Positions 16,872 to 26,177 of a DNA stretch of 64,000 nucleotides are shown one piece after another. The notes under the pieces are model-generated. The model was given only the letters and a program-made list of their open reading frames with translations, had not been told where the DNA came from and did not search any database. Source of the DNA: Aeromonas lacus (GTDB taxonomy: Bacteria; Pseudomonadota; Gammaproteobacteria; Enterobacterales; Aeromonadaceae); contig NZ_JRGM01000145.1 in the NCBI RefSeq assembly GCF_000764665.1, positions 1 through 64,000 of the forward strand. The letters run 5' to 3'. Every line of letters starts with the position of its first letter. Positions within the stretch are counted from its first letter, which is position 1. The translations under genes and the position numbers were made by a program.

Positions 16872-17349
16872 GGTCTTCTCGAATGATTCTGGCGGGATTG
16901 CCCGCAACAACGGCGCGAGCCGGAACGGAACGAGTGACGACGGCGCCGGCACCGACACAGGCATGATCACCAATGGCGATGGCCCCGATGACGATGGCGC
17001 CGGTGCCAAACTCGACCCCGTCCCCCACGATGGGCGAGAGGAGCTGGCCGCTTTGGCGATCACTCTTGTTGCCCAGGGTGCAGTTGTGGCGCAGAGTGCA
17101 GTCACGCCCCATCTGCACACTGTCACCGATGACGATATTCTGCGGGTGATAGAGGCGCAGACCCCAACCCAGCCGGGCTCGTGGCGAGATATCGAGGCCG
17201 CACAGCAGCTTGAATCCCTTGAGCAGCAACAAGCCGGGCAACCTCATAAAGCGGCCTCCCTGTGCCAGCCGGTAGCAGAGCAGGAACAGGCGCGCCGTCT
17301 TGCTCGGATTGAGCGCCAGTTCGGCTTTCAACTCGTGCCAGAAACTCAT
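16858..17349 (-). CDS. WcaB-like serine-acetyltransferase-family acyltransferase
   Basis: A 163-residue left-handed beta-helix acyltransferase. The family start MSFWHELKAELALNPS is followed by hexapeptide repeats (about 60-155, with IVIGDSVQMGRDCTL and PIVGDGVEFGTGAIVIG) and the closing VVAGNPARI. Length and arrangement match E. coli WcaB (162 aa) of the colanic acid locus rather than a true cysteine-biosynthetic CysE. It probably O-acetylates a sugar of the EPS. The ATG at 17349 gives the expected N-terminus and overlaps the upstream gene by 4 bp. Confidence 0.88.
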   Translation of the reverse strand: MSFWHELKAELALNPSKTARLFLLCYRLAQGGRFMRLPGLLLLKGFKLLCGLDISPRARLGWGLRLYHPQNIVIGDSVQMGRDCTLRHNCTLGNKSDRQSGQLLSPIVGDGVEFGTGAIVIGAIAIGDHACVGAGAVVTRSVPARAVVAGNPARIIREDHEAD

Positions 17350-18563
17350 CTCTGTTTCTCCTCCAGCAACGACTGGTAGAGCGCCAGCAGGGCTTGCTGG
17401 TGGCTGGCGAGGGAGTAGCTGTCGATCAGCCGCTGACGGGCCGAACGCCCCATGGCCGCTGTCTGCTCCGGCTCGGCCACCAGCCTGTCCATGCAACGGG
17501 CCAGCTCGTCGGCATTGCTTGCCTCGAACAGCAGGCCATCGAGACCATCGCGGATCTGCTCCGGAATCCCGCCAATTCGAGCCCCGATCACCGGTTTGCC
17601 GTAGGCCATCGCCTCCAGTACCGACATGGAGCAGTTCTCGTACCACTCGGACGGCACCACCACGGCCTTGGCGTGGCGCAGCAGAGCGAGCAACTCTTCA
17701 CCCTGCTTGAACCCCAGCAGTTCGGCATTGGGATAATGCTGCCCGAGGTGCGCCAGCAGCGGGCCGCCGCCCACAATCTTGAGGCCCGCCGGCCGCGTCA
17801 TGCGCTGATGGGCACGGGCAAGCGTCTCGACCCCTTTCTCGGTCATCAGGCGGCCGAGAAACAGAAAGTACCCCCGATCCTCTCCGCTTTCGCGGCTCGA
17901 CTCGATATCTATGCCATTGAGGATCACCTCGATGCGGGAAGCGGGCAGCCTGGTGCGAAGCTTCCCGGCCATGAAGGCGCTCGGCGCCACCAATGCATCG
18001 ACCTGCTCATAGTTGCGGCGCCACTGCTGCCAGGCGGCCTCGGCAGAGAGCAGCAGGCTCTTGCCCCACGACCCCTCCTGCCACTGATGGCGAAACAGCT
18101 TGAGCCAGGACCCCTCGATCCGGGTCAGATCGAACGGCTCGCCATCGACCAGCATGCTGTAGTTGGGGCAGGCCACCTTGTAGTCATGCGCGGTCAGCAC
18201 CGTCTTGCAGCCCAGTGATTTGGCCACCCGGATGATCCCCGGGGTGAGCTGGTGGTAGATGTTGTGAAAGTGAACGATATCGGGCCGCTCGGCACGGATA
18301 AGCTCCGCCAGCCGATCACAGGCCTCCTGATTGTGGATGAAGCGAGCGGCTATCTTCAGCCGATCGAAGAGCCCGTGCCGCTGGTGATAATCGACGTTGG
18401 TAGGAAAGTAGCCGCTCTGGGGAGAGGGGAGGTTATCCGGATGCTGCATGGCAAAGTCGATCACCTGATGACCCGCCTGACGCACCATCTCCCGCTCCTG
18501 AAAAAGGACGGTCTCGGCGCCCCCCTTCATGAAAAAGAACTTGTTGGCAAAGAGCACCTTCAC
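17346..18563 (-). CDS. GT4-family glycosyltransferase (EPS), GTG start
   Basis: A 405-residue GT-B glycosyltransferase. It starts at a GTG (18563) with AGGAG 8 bp upstream and overlaps the previous gene as GTGA; the frame is open far upstream but homology begins at KVLFANKFFFMKGGAE, the usual N-terminal acceptor-domain start. The C-terminal domain has YFLFLGRLMTEKG and the EX7E motif (ENCSMSVLEAM, then GIPEQI). Substrate unknown. It is co-transcribed with the EPS genes. Confidence 0.88.
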   Translation of the reverse strand: MKVLFANKFFFMKGGAETVLFQEREMVRQAGHQVIDFAMQHPDNLPSPQSGYFPTNVDYHQRHGLFDRLKIAARFIHNQEACDRLAELIRAERPDIVHFHNIYHQLTPGIIRVAKSLGCKTVLTAHDYKVACPNYSMLVDGEPFDLTRIEGSWLKLFRHQWQEGSWGKSLLLSAEAAWQQWRRNYEQVDALVAPSAFMAGKLRTRLPASRIEVILNGIDIESSRESGEDRGYFLFLGRLMTEKGVETLARAHQRMTRPAGLKIVGGGPLLAHLGQHYPNAELLGFKQGEELLALLRHAKAVVVPSEWYENCSMSVLEAMAYGKPVIGARIGGIPEQIRDGLDGLLFEASNADELARCMDRLVAEPEQTAAMGRSARQRLIDSYSLASHQQALLALYQSLLEEKQR

Positions 18564-19570
18564 GGCAATGACTCCTGGATCAGACGATGGGCGGGCGCCT
18601 CGCGCGGGGAGCGCTGGGGCAACAGCAGGCCGCGCACCAGCCCGGCTGCATAGATGGAGAGGTTCATGACACTGCGCAGGGCATCTTGCAGGGAGCGGTT
18701 CTTCCACCACTTGAGTGCGATGAAGCCGCCCAGCGGTGCCAGCGCCAGCAGTGGCAACCAGAACGGAAAACCAGCTACGAAAAGCAGCACGCTGAGCAGC
18801 AGTGCCAGCAGGTAGAGCCCGAACAGCAGCTCGGAGCGGATCACCGACAGCACCTCGCGAAAATAGGGCTGCCCCCACGCAGAGCGTACCAGCTCGCCGC
18901 TGGCAAACAGATACCCCATGCGCCAGCGGTAACGGATCAGGGCAAGGGAATCCATGGTGTGGGAGGTGTGAAAGAAGAAGGGGACATCGAGCCGCTCCAG
19001 CCGATAGCCCGCCTGACGCAGCCGGATACCCAGCTCCGCCTCTTCGTAACCGTGCAGGTTGTGATTGGTGAGATAGCCGATCTGCTCGATGGCGCTGCGT
19101 CGAAACAGACCGCCACCACACAGCCAGCGCGACTCGCCCAGCGGGTAGATCTGGTTGATGCGCTGCTTGCGCGACTTGAACTCATAGCTGTGGGCATCAT
19201 CCATCTCGGCCCGCCCGGCCACGCCACCGCACTCGGGATGGGAGTGCATATGCGCAATGGCGGCCGGCACAAACTCCGGCTCCAGCTTCATGTCGCCATC
19301 GAGCAGCAGCAGAAATTCCCCTTCGCTGAAGAGGTAGCCAAGCTGTGGCCCCACGCCACAACAGCGATCAGCCGGGTCGGTCAGGCTCACCACAGTCACC
19401 CCCAGCTGGCAGGCGATCGCCTGGGTGCTGTCGGTCGAGAGACTGTCCGCCACGATAATCTGGTGGGAGTAGTCGGCCAGAGCGCTCCTGATGCTGGCTA
19501 TGGTGTCGGCAATCCCTGCCTCCTCGTTGTAGGTCTTGATGATGACGGAGATAAGGGGGGATGGAGTCAT
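18560..19570 (-). CDS. GT2-family membrane-associated glycosyltransferase (EPS)
   Basis: A 336-residue GT-A enzyme of family 2. It begins ISVIIKTYNEEAGI; the metal-binding acidic motif is LLLDGDMK (about 87-94) and the acceptor region HGYEEAELGIRLRQAG (about 174-189). Two hydrophobic segments at about 240-290 suggest membrane association. It adds a sugar to the lipid-linked repeat unit; specificity unknown. It overlaps both neighbours by 4 bp. Confidence 0.88.
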   Translation of the reverse strand: MTPSPLISVIIKTYNEEAGIADTIASIRSALADYSHQIIVADSLSTDSTQAIACQLGVTVVSLTDPADRCCGVGPQLGYLFSEGEFLLLLDGDMKLEPEFVPAAIAHMHSHPECGGVAGRAEMDDAHSYEFKSRKQRINQIYPLGESRWLCGGGLFRRSAIEQIGYLTNHNLHGYEEAELGIRLRQAGYRLERLDVPFFFHTSHTMDSLALIRYRWRMGYLFASGELVRSAWGQPYFREVLSVIRSELLFGLYLLALLLSVLLFVAGFPFWLPLLALAPLGGFIALKWWKNRSLQDALRSVMNLSIYAAGLVRGLLLPQRSPREAPAHRLIQESLP

Positions 19571-20946
19571 GACACCTCACAGGAACAGGTGGCCTGCCGA
19601 ACCGAAGAACGGATCACCAGGGCGGCACCCAGCACGAAATAGAAGAGAAACTGCTGCACCGGGATCAGCATCAGCAACTGGCTGTAAGGCAAGCTCAGCA
19701 GGCAGGCGATCCCGAACGCGATGAAAGCGGGTTGGTAGCTGAGCAGACGCACATCTGCTGTGCTCAGCAGTTGGCGATCCAACAACGGGCGGGGGCGGCA
19801 GCACCAGAGCAGCAGAACGATCAGCGCGATGAAGATCAGGGTGCCCATCAGTCCCACCTCCCACAACAACACGCTAAGGGAAGTGGAGTCGAGCAGCACG
19901 TTGAACAGGGGGTTGAGAAAACCGGGCAGGGTGCTGCCATGGTTGGTGGTGTTGAGGCCATAGCCAAACAGCAGATTGCTGAGACCGTGGTGATCACCGT
20001 TGCTGGCCCAGAAAAAGAGCGTCGTTACCCGCCCCAACTCGCCGGTCTCCGGGTTGATGTGGTTGGGATCGAAGATATAGCCGAGGGAGTCGATAAACAG
20101 CTCAATGGCCCCCTGTTGTCCGGCCCCCTCGAATGCGGATGAGTAGGAGGCAGCCAGCACCAGAACGGCCACTGCCACCAGCGCCGTCATCGCCAGCGCA
20201 ATCAGCAGCAGACGCTTGATGTCATAGCTCTTCATCCCCCTGACATAGCTTGGCGAGAGCCAGACCCAGGCTAGCAGCAAGGGGGACAGCAGGATGACGA
20301 ACTTCACCTCGGCCAGCACGCAGATGGCAAAGGCGGCAAGAATGTGGAAAGCGACCGAACGACGCGAAATGAGGCCGTGACGAAACTCGGAGAGCTTGAT
20401 CAGCATCACCAGCAGGCAGAAGAAGCCGAGTGCACCGGTATTGCCGCCCCCCATGGGATCCCCCCCGAAGGTGCCGACCACCGAGTCCCACTTTTCAAAC
20501 TCGCCGCGCAGTGCCACCCGTTTCGGCACCACCACCAGCACCTGAAACAGCACCACCGGGATCTGCAGGTAGAAGACCCACTCCACCAGCTTCATGATGC
20601 GGTAAATCTGTGACTCACGGCAGAAACCCAGCAACAGGCAGGGAAGCAGCAGAGAGAGCGCCAGCTCGTTCTTGAAACCGATGATCGTCACCATGCCCCC
20701 CTGCTGAAGCAGGGTGCCCAGCAGCGCCAGCACCAGCAAGCCACAGTAGAGCAGCAGCAGCACCTTCTCCTGATAGTCGAGCCGCAACGGGCTGTAACGC
20801 GTCTGCAGCGGCAGCAGCATCAAGGTGGCAATCGCCAGCAGGAAGGGCAGCCAGAGGAAGGCAGTAATACCGGTGACGTACTGGGCCAGGCCACAGATCA
20901 CCAGCGACAGCAGCAGGTTGGCCTGCATGATGAGGGCACTGTTCAC
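19567..20946 (-). CDS. Wzy-like EPS polymerase
   Basis: A 459-residue polytopic membrane protein with about ten to twelve hydrophobic helices and one large periplasmic loop (about 255-335), the topology of Wzy/O-antigen ligase-family polymerases. Primary sequence is not strongly conserved in this family, so the call rests on topology and on its place between the flippase and glycosyltransferases. It would join repeat units on the periplasmic face. The start at 20946 overlaps the flippase stop by 4 bp; an ATG six codons later is possible. Confidence 0.78.
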   Translation of the reverse strand: MNSALIMQANLLLSLVICGLAQYVTGITAFLWLPFLLAIATLMLLPLQTRYSPLRLDYQEKVLLLLYCGLLVLALLGTLLQQGGMVTIIGFKNELALSLLLPCLLLGFCRESQIYRIMKLVEWVFYLQIPVVLFQVLVVVPKRVALRGEFEKWDSVVGTFGGDPMGGGNTGALGFFCLLVMLIKLSEFRHGLISRRSVAFHILAAFAICVLAEVKFVILLSPLLLAWVWLSPSYVRGMKSYDIKRLLLIALAMTALVAVAVLVLAASYSSAFEGAGQQGAIELFIDSLGYIFDPNHINPETGELGRVTTLFFWASNGDHHGLSNLLFGYGLNTTNHGSTLPGFLNPLFNVLLDSTSLSVLLWEVGLMGTLIFIALIVLLLWCCRPRPLLDRQLLSTADVRLLSYQPAFIAFGIACLLSLPYSQLLMLIPVQQFLFYFVLGAALVIRSSVRQATCSCEVS

Positions 20947-22157
20947 GAGGCCAGCCCCATTCGACCCTGCAACTCGGCAGCCCGGCGGTTGACCCGCAGA
21001 AAGACCAAGCCGTAGCGCACCGCAGTCAGCAGAGAGAAGGCCAGCACGCAGAGCTCGTACTCCTGATGCAACCAGGGCAACAGCACGAAGGCGATCACCA
21101 CGACCAGCAGCTGCTCAAGCTGGATCCGCAAAAAGTAGCCGGGCGAGCCGAACACCAGCTCGATCACCGTCAGCGGGCAGATGGCCACCGCAGTAAACAC
21201 ATAGGGCAACATGTAGCGGGAGGTATCGATGGAGGCGATCCACTCCGCATTGAAGAACCATTTCATCACCAGCGGATAGCAGATGAGGATCCCGAGGGTG
21301 GCCGCACTGCCCATCGCCAGCAGCAGCCACTTCACCTTGCGAAACTCCTCTCCGTTGAAACGGCGCAGGCGAAAATCCTCCGACCATCGCGAGAAGATGG
21401 AGTGGCGGATGGCGTTGCCGACAATCACCACGGGCGCCAGGCAGAAGCGGTTGACCACGGCAAAGTAGCCCGCCACCAGAGGGGAAAACCAGAAGTTGAT
21501 CAGCACGGTCGGCAGATTGGCCGTCACCATCGCCAGCACTTCGGCACTGCCGACACCAGCCAGATGCGCTTTATGATGGGAAAAGAAGTGCAGCAGGCGG
21601 CGCGGGGCCGCCTCTCTCAGCATGGAACTGTGCCAGGCAAAGGCAGACCACAACCAGCCCCCGATCACCAGCAGCAACAGACAGGCCCATAACTGATAGA
21701 AGTACGCCATGTCAGGGGCCAGCAGCAGGCAGAGCAGCACCACGGCGGAGGCCGAGATGCGTTGCAGACCGAGCCGCTGGTAGTGACCGGCCCGCAGCGC
21801 CAGATTCTCGGCGATGAGGATCAGCCCGTGGGTCACGGTCAGCAGGTAGAGCGGCCAGAGCGGCAGCGAGAAAAAACAGACCACCACCAGTACATAGGGG
21901 ATGGGGAGCAGCCAGACCTGCAACAGGGAAAAGATCAGGTTGCCGGGCAGCTCGGCCTCCTCCAGCTTGGGCAGCAACAGCTGCGAGGCAAAGGTGGCAA
22001 GCTGGGCACCGATCAGCACCAGACTGTAGCTGAGGGCATAGAGCCCAACCGCAGCCATGTCGAACTTGTGCGACAGTGACCAGACCGAGAATGCCCCGAT
22101 CAGCTGGGATAGCACGGAAGCACCACCTATGGTGGTGATGCTGCGCAGCAGTTTCAT
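20943..22157 (-). CDS. Wzx-like oligosaccharide flippase
   Basis: A 404-residue polysaccharide transport protein with about twelve predicted helices. The N-terminus KLLRSITTIGGASVLSQLIGA is typical of Wzx/PST-family flippases. It would move the undecaprenyl-linked repeat unit across the inner membrane for polymerisation by the adjacent Wzy-like protein. It overlaps the Wzc-like gene and the polymerase gene by 4 bp each. Confidence 0.85.
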   Translation of the reverse strand: MKLLRSITTIGGASVLSQLIGAFSVWSLSHKFDMAAVGLYALSYSLVLIGAQLATFASQLLLPKLEEAELPGNLIFSLLQVWLLPIPYVLVVVCFFSLPLWPLYLLTVTHGLILIAENLALRAGHYQRLGLQRISASAVVLLCLLLAPDMAYFYQLWACLLLLVIGGWLWSAFAWHSSMLREAAPRRLLHFFSHHKAHLAGVGSAEVLAMVTANLPTVLINFWFSPLVAGYFAVVNRFCLAPVVIVGNAIRHSIFSRWSEDFRLRRFNGEEFRKVKWLLLAMGSAATLGILICYPLVMKWFFNAEWIASIDTSRYMLPYVFTAVAICPLTVIELVFGSPGYFLRIQLEQLLVVVIAFVLLPWLHQEYELCVLAFSLLTAVRYGLVFLRVNRRAAELQGRMGLAS

Positions 22158-24295
22158 AGCGCGCCCCGGGTGGGTGCACCACAGAATCTCAAGTTCTCCG
22201 CCCCTTCCAGATCCCGCTCGGTGACCTGGGTCAGCACAGTCCCCAGCACCGCCACTCTGGCATCCCGCAGCTGCGCCAGCACGCTCAGCACCCGGCTGGC
22301 CGGCAGCTGGCCGGACTGGATCACATGAATGGCACCATCCAGCGGCTGCCCCAGCAGCAGGGCATCCTTGCCGACCTCCAGCGCAGGAGTGTCCACTATG
22401 ATGCGGTCAAACTGCCCGGCCAGGGCTGCCAGGAGCTCGCTCCAGCGTGGCGAGCCAAGCAGCGCCAGCGGGGAGGAGACCGGCTGGCCAGCCGGCAGCA
22501 GGGTCACCCCCTCTTTCTGCACCAGACAGGCAGCCAGGTCGGCTTCGCCAGCGAGCAGCTCAGCCAACCCCGGTCTGGCTGCCTGCCCCAGCAACTGGCG
22601 ACCGAGGGATCCCCGGCGCAGATCCCCATCCACCAGCAGCACCCGCTCATGGCGGGCAAAGCTGGCGGCGCAGAGGGCCGCCAGCGTCGACTTGCCCTCA
22701 CCCGCACGGGTCGAAGTGATCATGATGCGCTGCAGCTGACCCGGCTCCAGCCGCATGATGGCGTAGAGGTCATCGGCACTGGCGCCCACTCTGGGATTGA
22801 CCGCCCCCACCCGCAGCAGGGCACTCTGATCCTGCAGGGCTGCCAGCCGCGGGATTTCTCCAAGCACCCGACCACCGAGCTGGGAAACCAGCTGGCTCAG
22901 ACGATCCAGGGTATTGCGCAGCGCTCCGGCGGTGATGACGGCCAGCACGGCAACCATGCCCGCCATGATCACCACCATCAGCAGAAACAGCATCTTGTTT
23001 GGCTTGGCTGGCAACAAGGGCACCGATGCCGCGTCGTAGAGGATGGCATTCGACTCGTGCAGCTGAGCGTTCAGGCGGGTCTCTTCCTGACGGCGGAACA
23101 GCTCGTTATAGAGCTGACGGGTCTTGTCGATATTGTTCTTCAGGTTGTTGTACTCATCCTTCTTGACTGCCAGCGAGGAGAACTCCCGCTTCTTCTCGTC
23201 AAGCTGGGCGAGGTACTCCTGCTCCTTGCGCAGGCTGCTCTGGTAGCGATCCTCGATACCGTCGGCAATCTCCCGCATCAGCTGGTTTGACTGGGTATTG
23301 AGCGCCTTGATGCGCGCCTCTGCCTGCAGAATGCGGTCATGCTTGGGGCCATAACGCTTGGCCAGCTCGGAGAGCTCCTGCTGGGCCTTGATGAGGGCGA
23401 TCCGCAGATCCTGCATCTGGGGGTGGTTGGAGACCTCGGGCAGGGAGGCCAGCGCAGACGGATTGCGGCCGTACTCCTGAATGGACTGGAATTCGGCCTG
23501 CGCCGCCAGCCGCCGCTCGCGGGCATCCGCGTACTTGTTGGTAATGATGCCGAGCTCTTCGGTTTGCAGGCCATCTACGCCGCGAAACGTCAGCAGATCA
23601 TTGCGGGCAAGGAAATCGCCGAGCTGCTTCTCCTGCTTCTCCAGACTGGCCTTTATCTCCACCAGCCGGCTCTGGTTCCAGTGTGATGCCGTGGTGTTGG
23701 CATCGACCCGCTCCTCCACATTGAGATCGATGTAAGTCTGGGCCACCTCATTGGCGACGCTGGCGGCCAGCTCGGGAGAACGGGATTCGAACCCGATGCT
23801 GACCAGCTGGGTATCGCGCACCGGCGAGACCGTCAGGTGTCTGGCCAGATACTCCAGCGCATGCTGGTGGCGTGAGGAGGCATCCTCCTGATGTCTGGCA
23901 CTCCAGAGCCCCTTGATGCGGCTCAGCCAGCTGTCCGGATTGGGCTGCCCGTTGAATTCCGGCAACTCGGCCAAACCCAGATGAGTAACCACCTTCTCGG
24001 CCACCCGGCGTGACTTGAGCAGCTCGAACTGGGTGTTGTAGTACTCGCGGCGGCTGGTATCGACCCGATAGACGGGCTCGATAGGGGAAGCGCTATTGGC
24101 ATCCGCCTTCAGCAGCAGGGTCGCACTGGACTGGTAGTAGGGCGGCATGCTGAGGATAAAGGGGGCAGCCGTCAGGGTCACCACGGCGGCAAACAGCACC
24201 ACCTTCCACCAGTTTGCCTTGAGCACCCGCCAGGGGCCGCTGAAATCGAGGCGGCTCTCTAGCGCACGGCCATTTTCAACCAACAATGAAGTCAT
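22154..24295 (-). CDS. Wzc/GumC-type co-polymerase with BY-kinase domain but no tyrosine tail
   Basis: A 713-residue inner-membrane chain-length regulator. TM1 at about 31-50, a Wzz-type periplasmic region with long coiled coils (about 205-410), TM2 at about 434-458, and a cytoplasmic BY-kinase domain: Walker A STRAGEGKST (about 528-537), Walker A' VLLVDGDLRRG (about 552-562), Walker B RIIVDTP (about 631-637). There is no tyrosine after Tyr511, so the C-terminal Tyr cluster autophosphorylated in Wzc is absent. It would control polymer length and work with the Wza-like exporter encoded 15 bp upstream. Confidence 0.9.
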   Translation of the reverse strand: MTSLLVENGRALESRLDFSGPWRVLKANWWKVVLFAAVVTLTAAPFILSMPPYYQSSATLLLKADANSASPIEPVYRVDTSRREYYNTQFELLKSRRVAEKVVTHLGLAELPEFNGQPNPDSWLSRIKGLWSARHQEDASSRHQHALEYLARHLTVSPVRDTQLVSIGFESRSPELAASVANEVAQTYIDLNVEERVDANTTASHWNQSRLVEIKASLEKQEKQLGDFLARNDLLTFRGVDGLQTEELGIITNKYADARERRLAAQAEFQSIQEYGRNPSALASLPEVSNHPQMQDLRIALIKAQQELSELAKRYGPKHDRILQAEARIKALNTQSNQLMREIADGIEDRYQSSLRKEQEYLAQLDEKKREFSSLAVKKDEYNNLKNNIDKTRQLYNELFRRQEETRLNAQLHESNAILYDAASVPLLPAKPNKMLFLLMVVIMAGMVAVLAVITAGALRNTLDRLSQLVSQLGGRVLGEIPRLAALQDQSALLRVGAVNPRVGASADDLYAIMRLEPGQLQRIMITSTRAGEGKSTLAALCAASFARHERVLLVDGDLRRGSLGRQLLGQAARPGLAELLAGEADLAACLVQKEGVTLLPAGQPVSSPLALLGSPRWSELLAALAGQFDRIIVDTPALEVGKDALLLGQPLDGAIHVIQSGQLPASRVLSVLAQLRDARVAVLGTVLTQVTERDLEGAENLRFCGAPTRGAL

Positions 24296-24310
24296 GAAGA
24301 GAGTCCTGAA

Positions 24311-24850
24311 TCAGAAGAAACTTTGTTCGATGGTGATGATGTCGCCGGGATTGAGTTGCCGTTGCAGGCTCACCTCTTCCAGCAACTGATCGCTGCCATT
24401 GAGGCGCAGGCTGATATCCCGTCTGGCGGCGCGATCGGTGAAACCACCCGCCAGCGCAACGGCCTTCTCTACCGTCAAGCCTGGCTGGTATTCGTAGCCA
24501 CCCGGGTGAGCCACCTCGCCAGCCACAAATACCTGACGGAAAGTGGTCACGTTGACCGTCACCATGGGGTCGAGCAGCACGCCGTGCTTGAGCCCTCTGG
24601 TCAGCTGCTCGGCCACCTCAGTGGTGGTATGGCCCATCAGCAGCACCTGACCCAGATAGGGGTAATTGACGTGGCCACTGGTATCGACCTTGAACTTCAT
24701 CGACAGATCCGGCTCGCCATACACCCGGATTTCGACCTCGTCCCCCGGCGCCAGCCGATAGGCGGAATCGTTGCCTTGTAGGCCCTGGCCAGCCCAGACC
24801 GACAGGCTGAACAACCAGCCAAGCAGAAGCACCATCACGCTTTTGTTCAT
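24311..24850 (-). CDS. Wza-like polysaccharide export lipoprotein-family protein (short)
   Basis: A 179-residue periplasmic protein with a signal peptide (about 1-20). The polysaccharide export domain (AYRLAPGDEVEIRVYGEPDL, about 31-50) is followed by a single SLBB domain (VFVAGEVAHPGGYEYQPG). It is far shorter than Wza (379 aa): there is no lipobox cysteine and no C-terminal amphipathic pore helix. Such short proteins act in GumB-like systems with a separate outer-membrane partner, here probably the beta-barrel encoded 1 bp upstream. Confidence 0.9.
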   Translation of the reverse strand: MNKSVMVLLLGWLFSLSVWAGQGLQGNDSAYRLAPGDEVEIRVYGEPDLSMKFKVDTSGHVNYPYLGQVLLMGHTTTEVAEQLTRGLKHGVLLDPMVTVNVTTFRQVFVAGEVAHPGGYEYQPGLTVEKAVALAGGFTDRAARRDISLRLNGSDQLLEEVSLQRQLNPGDIITIEQSFF

Positions 24851-24851
24851 G

Positions 24852-26177
24852 TTAAATGGCTACCTTGAGTGAAAGAGAAAGCTGTTGTTTGTCGTAACCG
24901 AGCGCACGGCGATAGCACTTGCCGCCGATGTCGATGGGCTGCCCGGCAAAGCTGGAGCCGGAGTCGGCCTGCTGGTAGTGAAGCCCCAGATTGACGGAGG
25001 GACGAATGTCGTAGCTGATGCCCATGCCCCAGCGATGGATGTCGTCCTGACGGTGGCTGTTGTCGTTACCACAGACCACCGACTGGTGATAATCATCCCG
25101 GATATCGTGATACGAGAGAGTGGTTGCCACTCCGGGTGACCAATGGTGCTGCCACTCGGCGCCATATAGCTGGCTGCTGACATAGCCGCCGTCACCACCC
25201 GGATCACGAATGGTCCGGCTGGAGATCAGCGCGAGCTTGCTGTAATCGAGCGGTTGCCACTCCAGACGCAGATCCCAGTTCAGCCCTTTGAAACTTTCCG
25301 CCTGCGGATCGTTGACGAAACGCTTGAAGATCCCGCCGATATTGGCATCGATCCGGGTCTTGCCGGTCAGCTGGCTCATCACCCCGGTGATAAGAAAAAA
25401 CTCGTCGGAATCCTTGCGTGGATTGGCCGGGTAGCGCCGCAGGTTGGCCTGAAGGGTGTAACGAAAACGGCTGACATGGCTCACCTGATCGAACAGCTCG
25501 ACGATGGCGGTGTTCTCCTGCCACTCCTGCTCGGCCATATAGCGTTCAAAGTCATGCTGGTAGAGGTGCTTGTCGAGATAGCCCAGCTCCTTGTGGGAGA
25601 GCGCCAGCTCCAGCTTGCCTCTGGCATCGGGAGCGCCGTAACTGTAGCGGCCACCCACTTCGCTGTGTTTGAAGCGCAACGGCTCGGCAATGTTGAACCC
25701 GCCGAAAGTGGCATCACCGCCATCCTTCCCATCCCCCTGCAACATAAAGCCTTCGGTCAGCCCCTCGCCACGAGCCTCATGGCCCAGCCGATACTGATAC
25801 ATCAGCTTGAAGGCGTTGCGCAGGGAGAAACGCCAGCTGCCGTCAAACTGGAACTGGTGATCGGCATAGTCATCGGCATGACTGCTGCCATTGCGACGAT
25901 AATCACCCAGATAGCTGAACTGATAGCGATCCAGGCCGCGTTCACCCACCATGCGAAATTCCGGGGTGATCCCGACGAAATCGGAGCCAATCGCCTGACC
26001 ACTGTCACGCTGCCATAGCAGGTTGCTGTCGTGACCATAACGGCTCTCCACCTCGGTCTGGATCTCCAGACCAAGCGGCCCCTGATGCGATACGGGAGTG
26101 ACCTCGGCACGGACTGAAAGAGAGGGGAAGAGCAGCAGTCCGGCGCAAACGAGGCTAGTAAGCGGATGCACCGACAA
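24852..26177 (-). CDS. outer-membrane beta-barrel protein of the EPS locus
   Basis: A 441-residue protein with a signal peptide (about 1-24, ending VRA) and alternating hydrophobic/aromatic strands throughout, ending in AI after LSLSLKV, as beta-barrels do. It looks like the large outer-membrane barrel found in GumB-like EPS systems, which may form the export pore that the short Wza-like protein lacks. No named family could be assigned with certainty. Its start codon lies 23 bp inside the 3' end of the upstream initiating transferase gene. Confidence 0.78.
   Translation of the reverse strand: MSVHPLTSLVCAGLLLFPSLSVRAEVTPVSHQGPLGLEIQTEVESRYGHDSNLLWQRDSGQAIGSDFVGITPEFRMVGERGLDRYQFSYLGDYRRNGSSHADDYADHQFQFDGSWRFSLRNAFKLMYQYRLGHEARGEGLTEGFMLQGDGKDGGDATFGGFNIAEPLRFKHSEVGGRYSYGAPDARGKLELALSHKELGYLDKHLYQHDFERYMAEQEWQENTAIVELFDQVSHVSRFRYTLQANLRRYPANPRKDSDEFFLITGVMSQLTGKTRIDANIGGIFKRFVNDPQAESFKGLNWDLRLEWQPLDYSKLALISSRTIRDPGGDGGYVSSQLYGAEWQHHWSPGVATTLSYHDIRDDYHQSVVCGNDNSHRQDDIHRWGMGISYDIRPSVNLGLHYQQADSGSSFAGQPIDIGGKCYRRALGYDKQQLSLSLKVAI

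Noticed and set aside
15744-17126. Long N-terminal extension of the GT4 glycosyltransferase (start at 17126)
   Set aside because: The extra 85 residues are the out-of-frame shadow of the overlapping WcaB-like gene; family homology starts at the ATG at 16871.
17346-19121. Long N-terminal extension of the second GT4 glycosyltransferase (start at 19121)
   Set aside because: It reads through the GT2 gene in another frame; the GTG at 18563 has a ribosome site and the family start.
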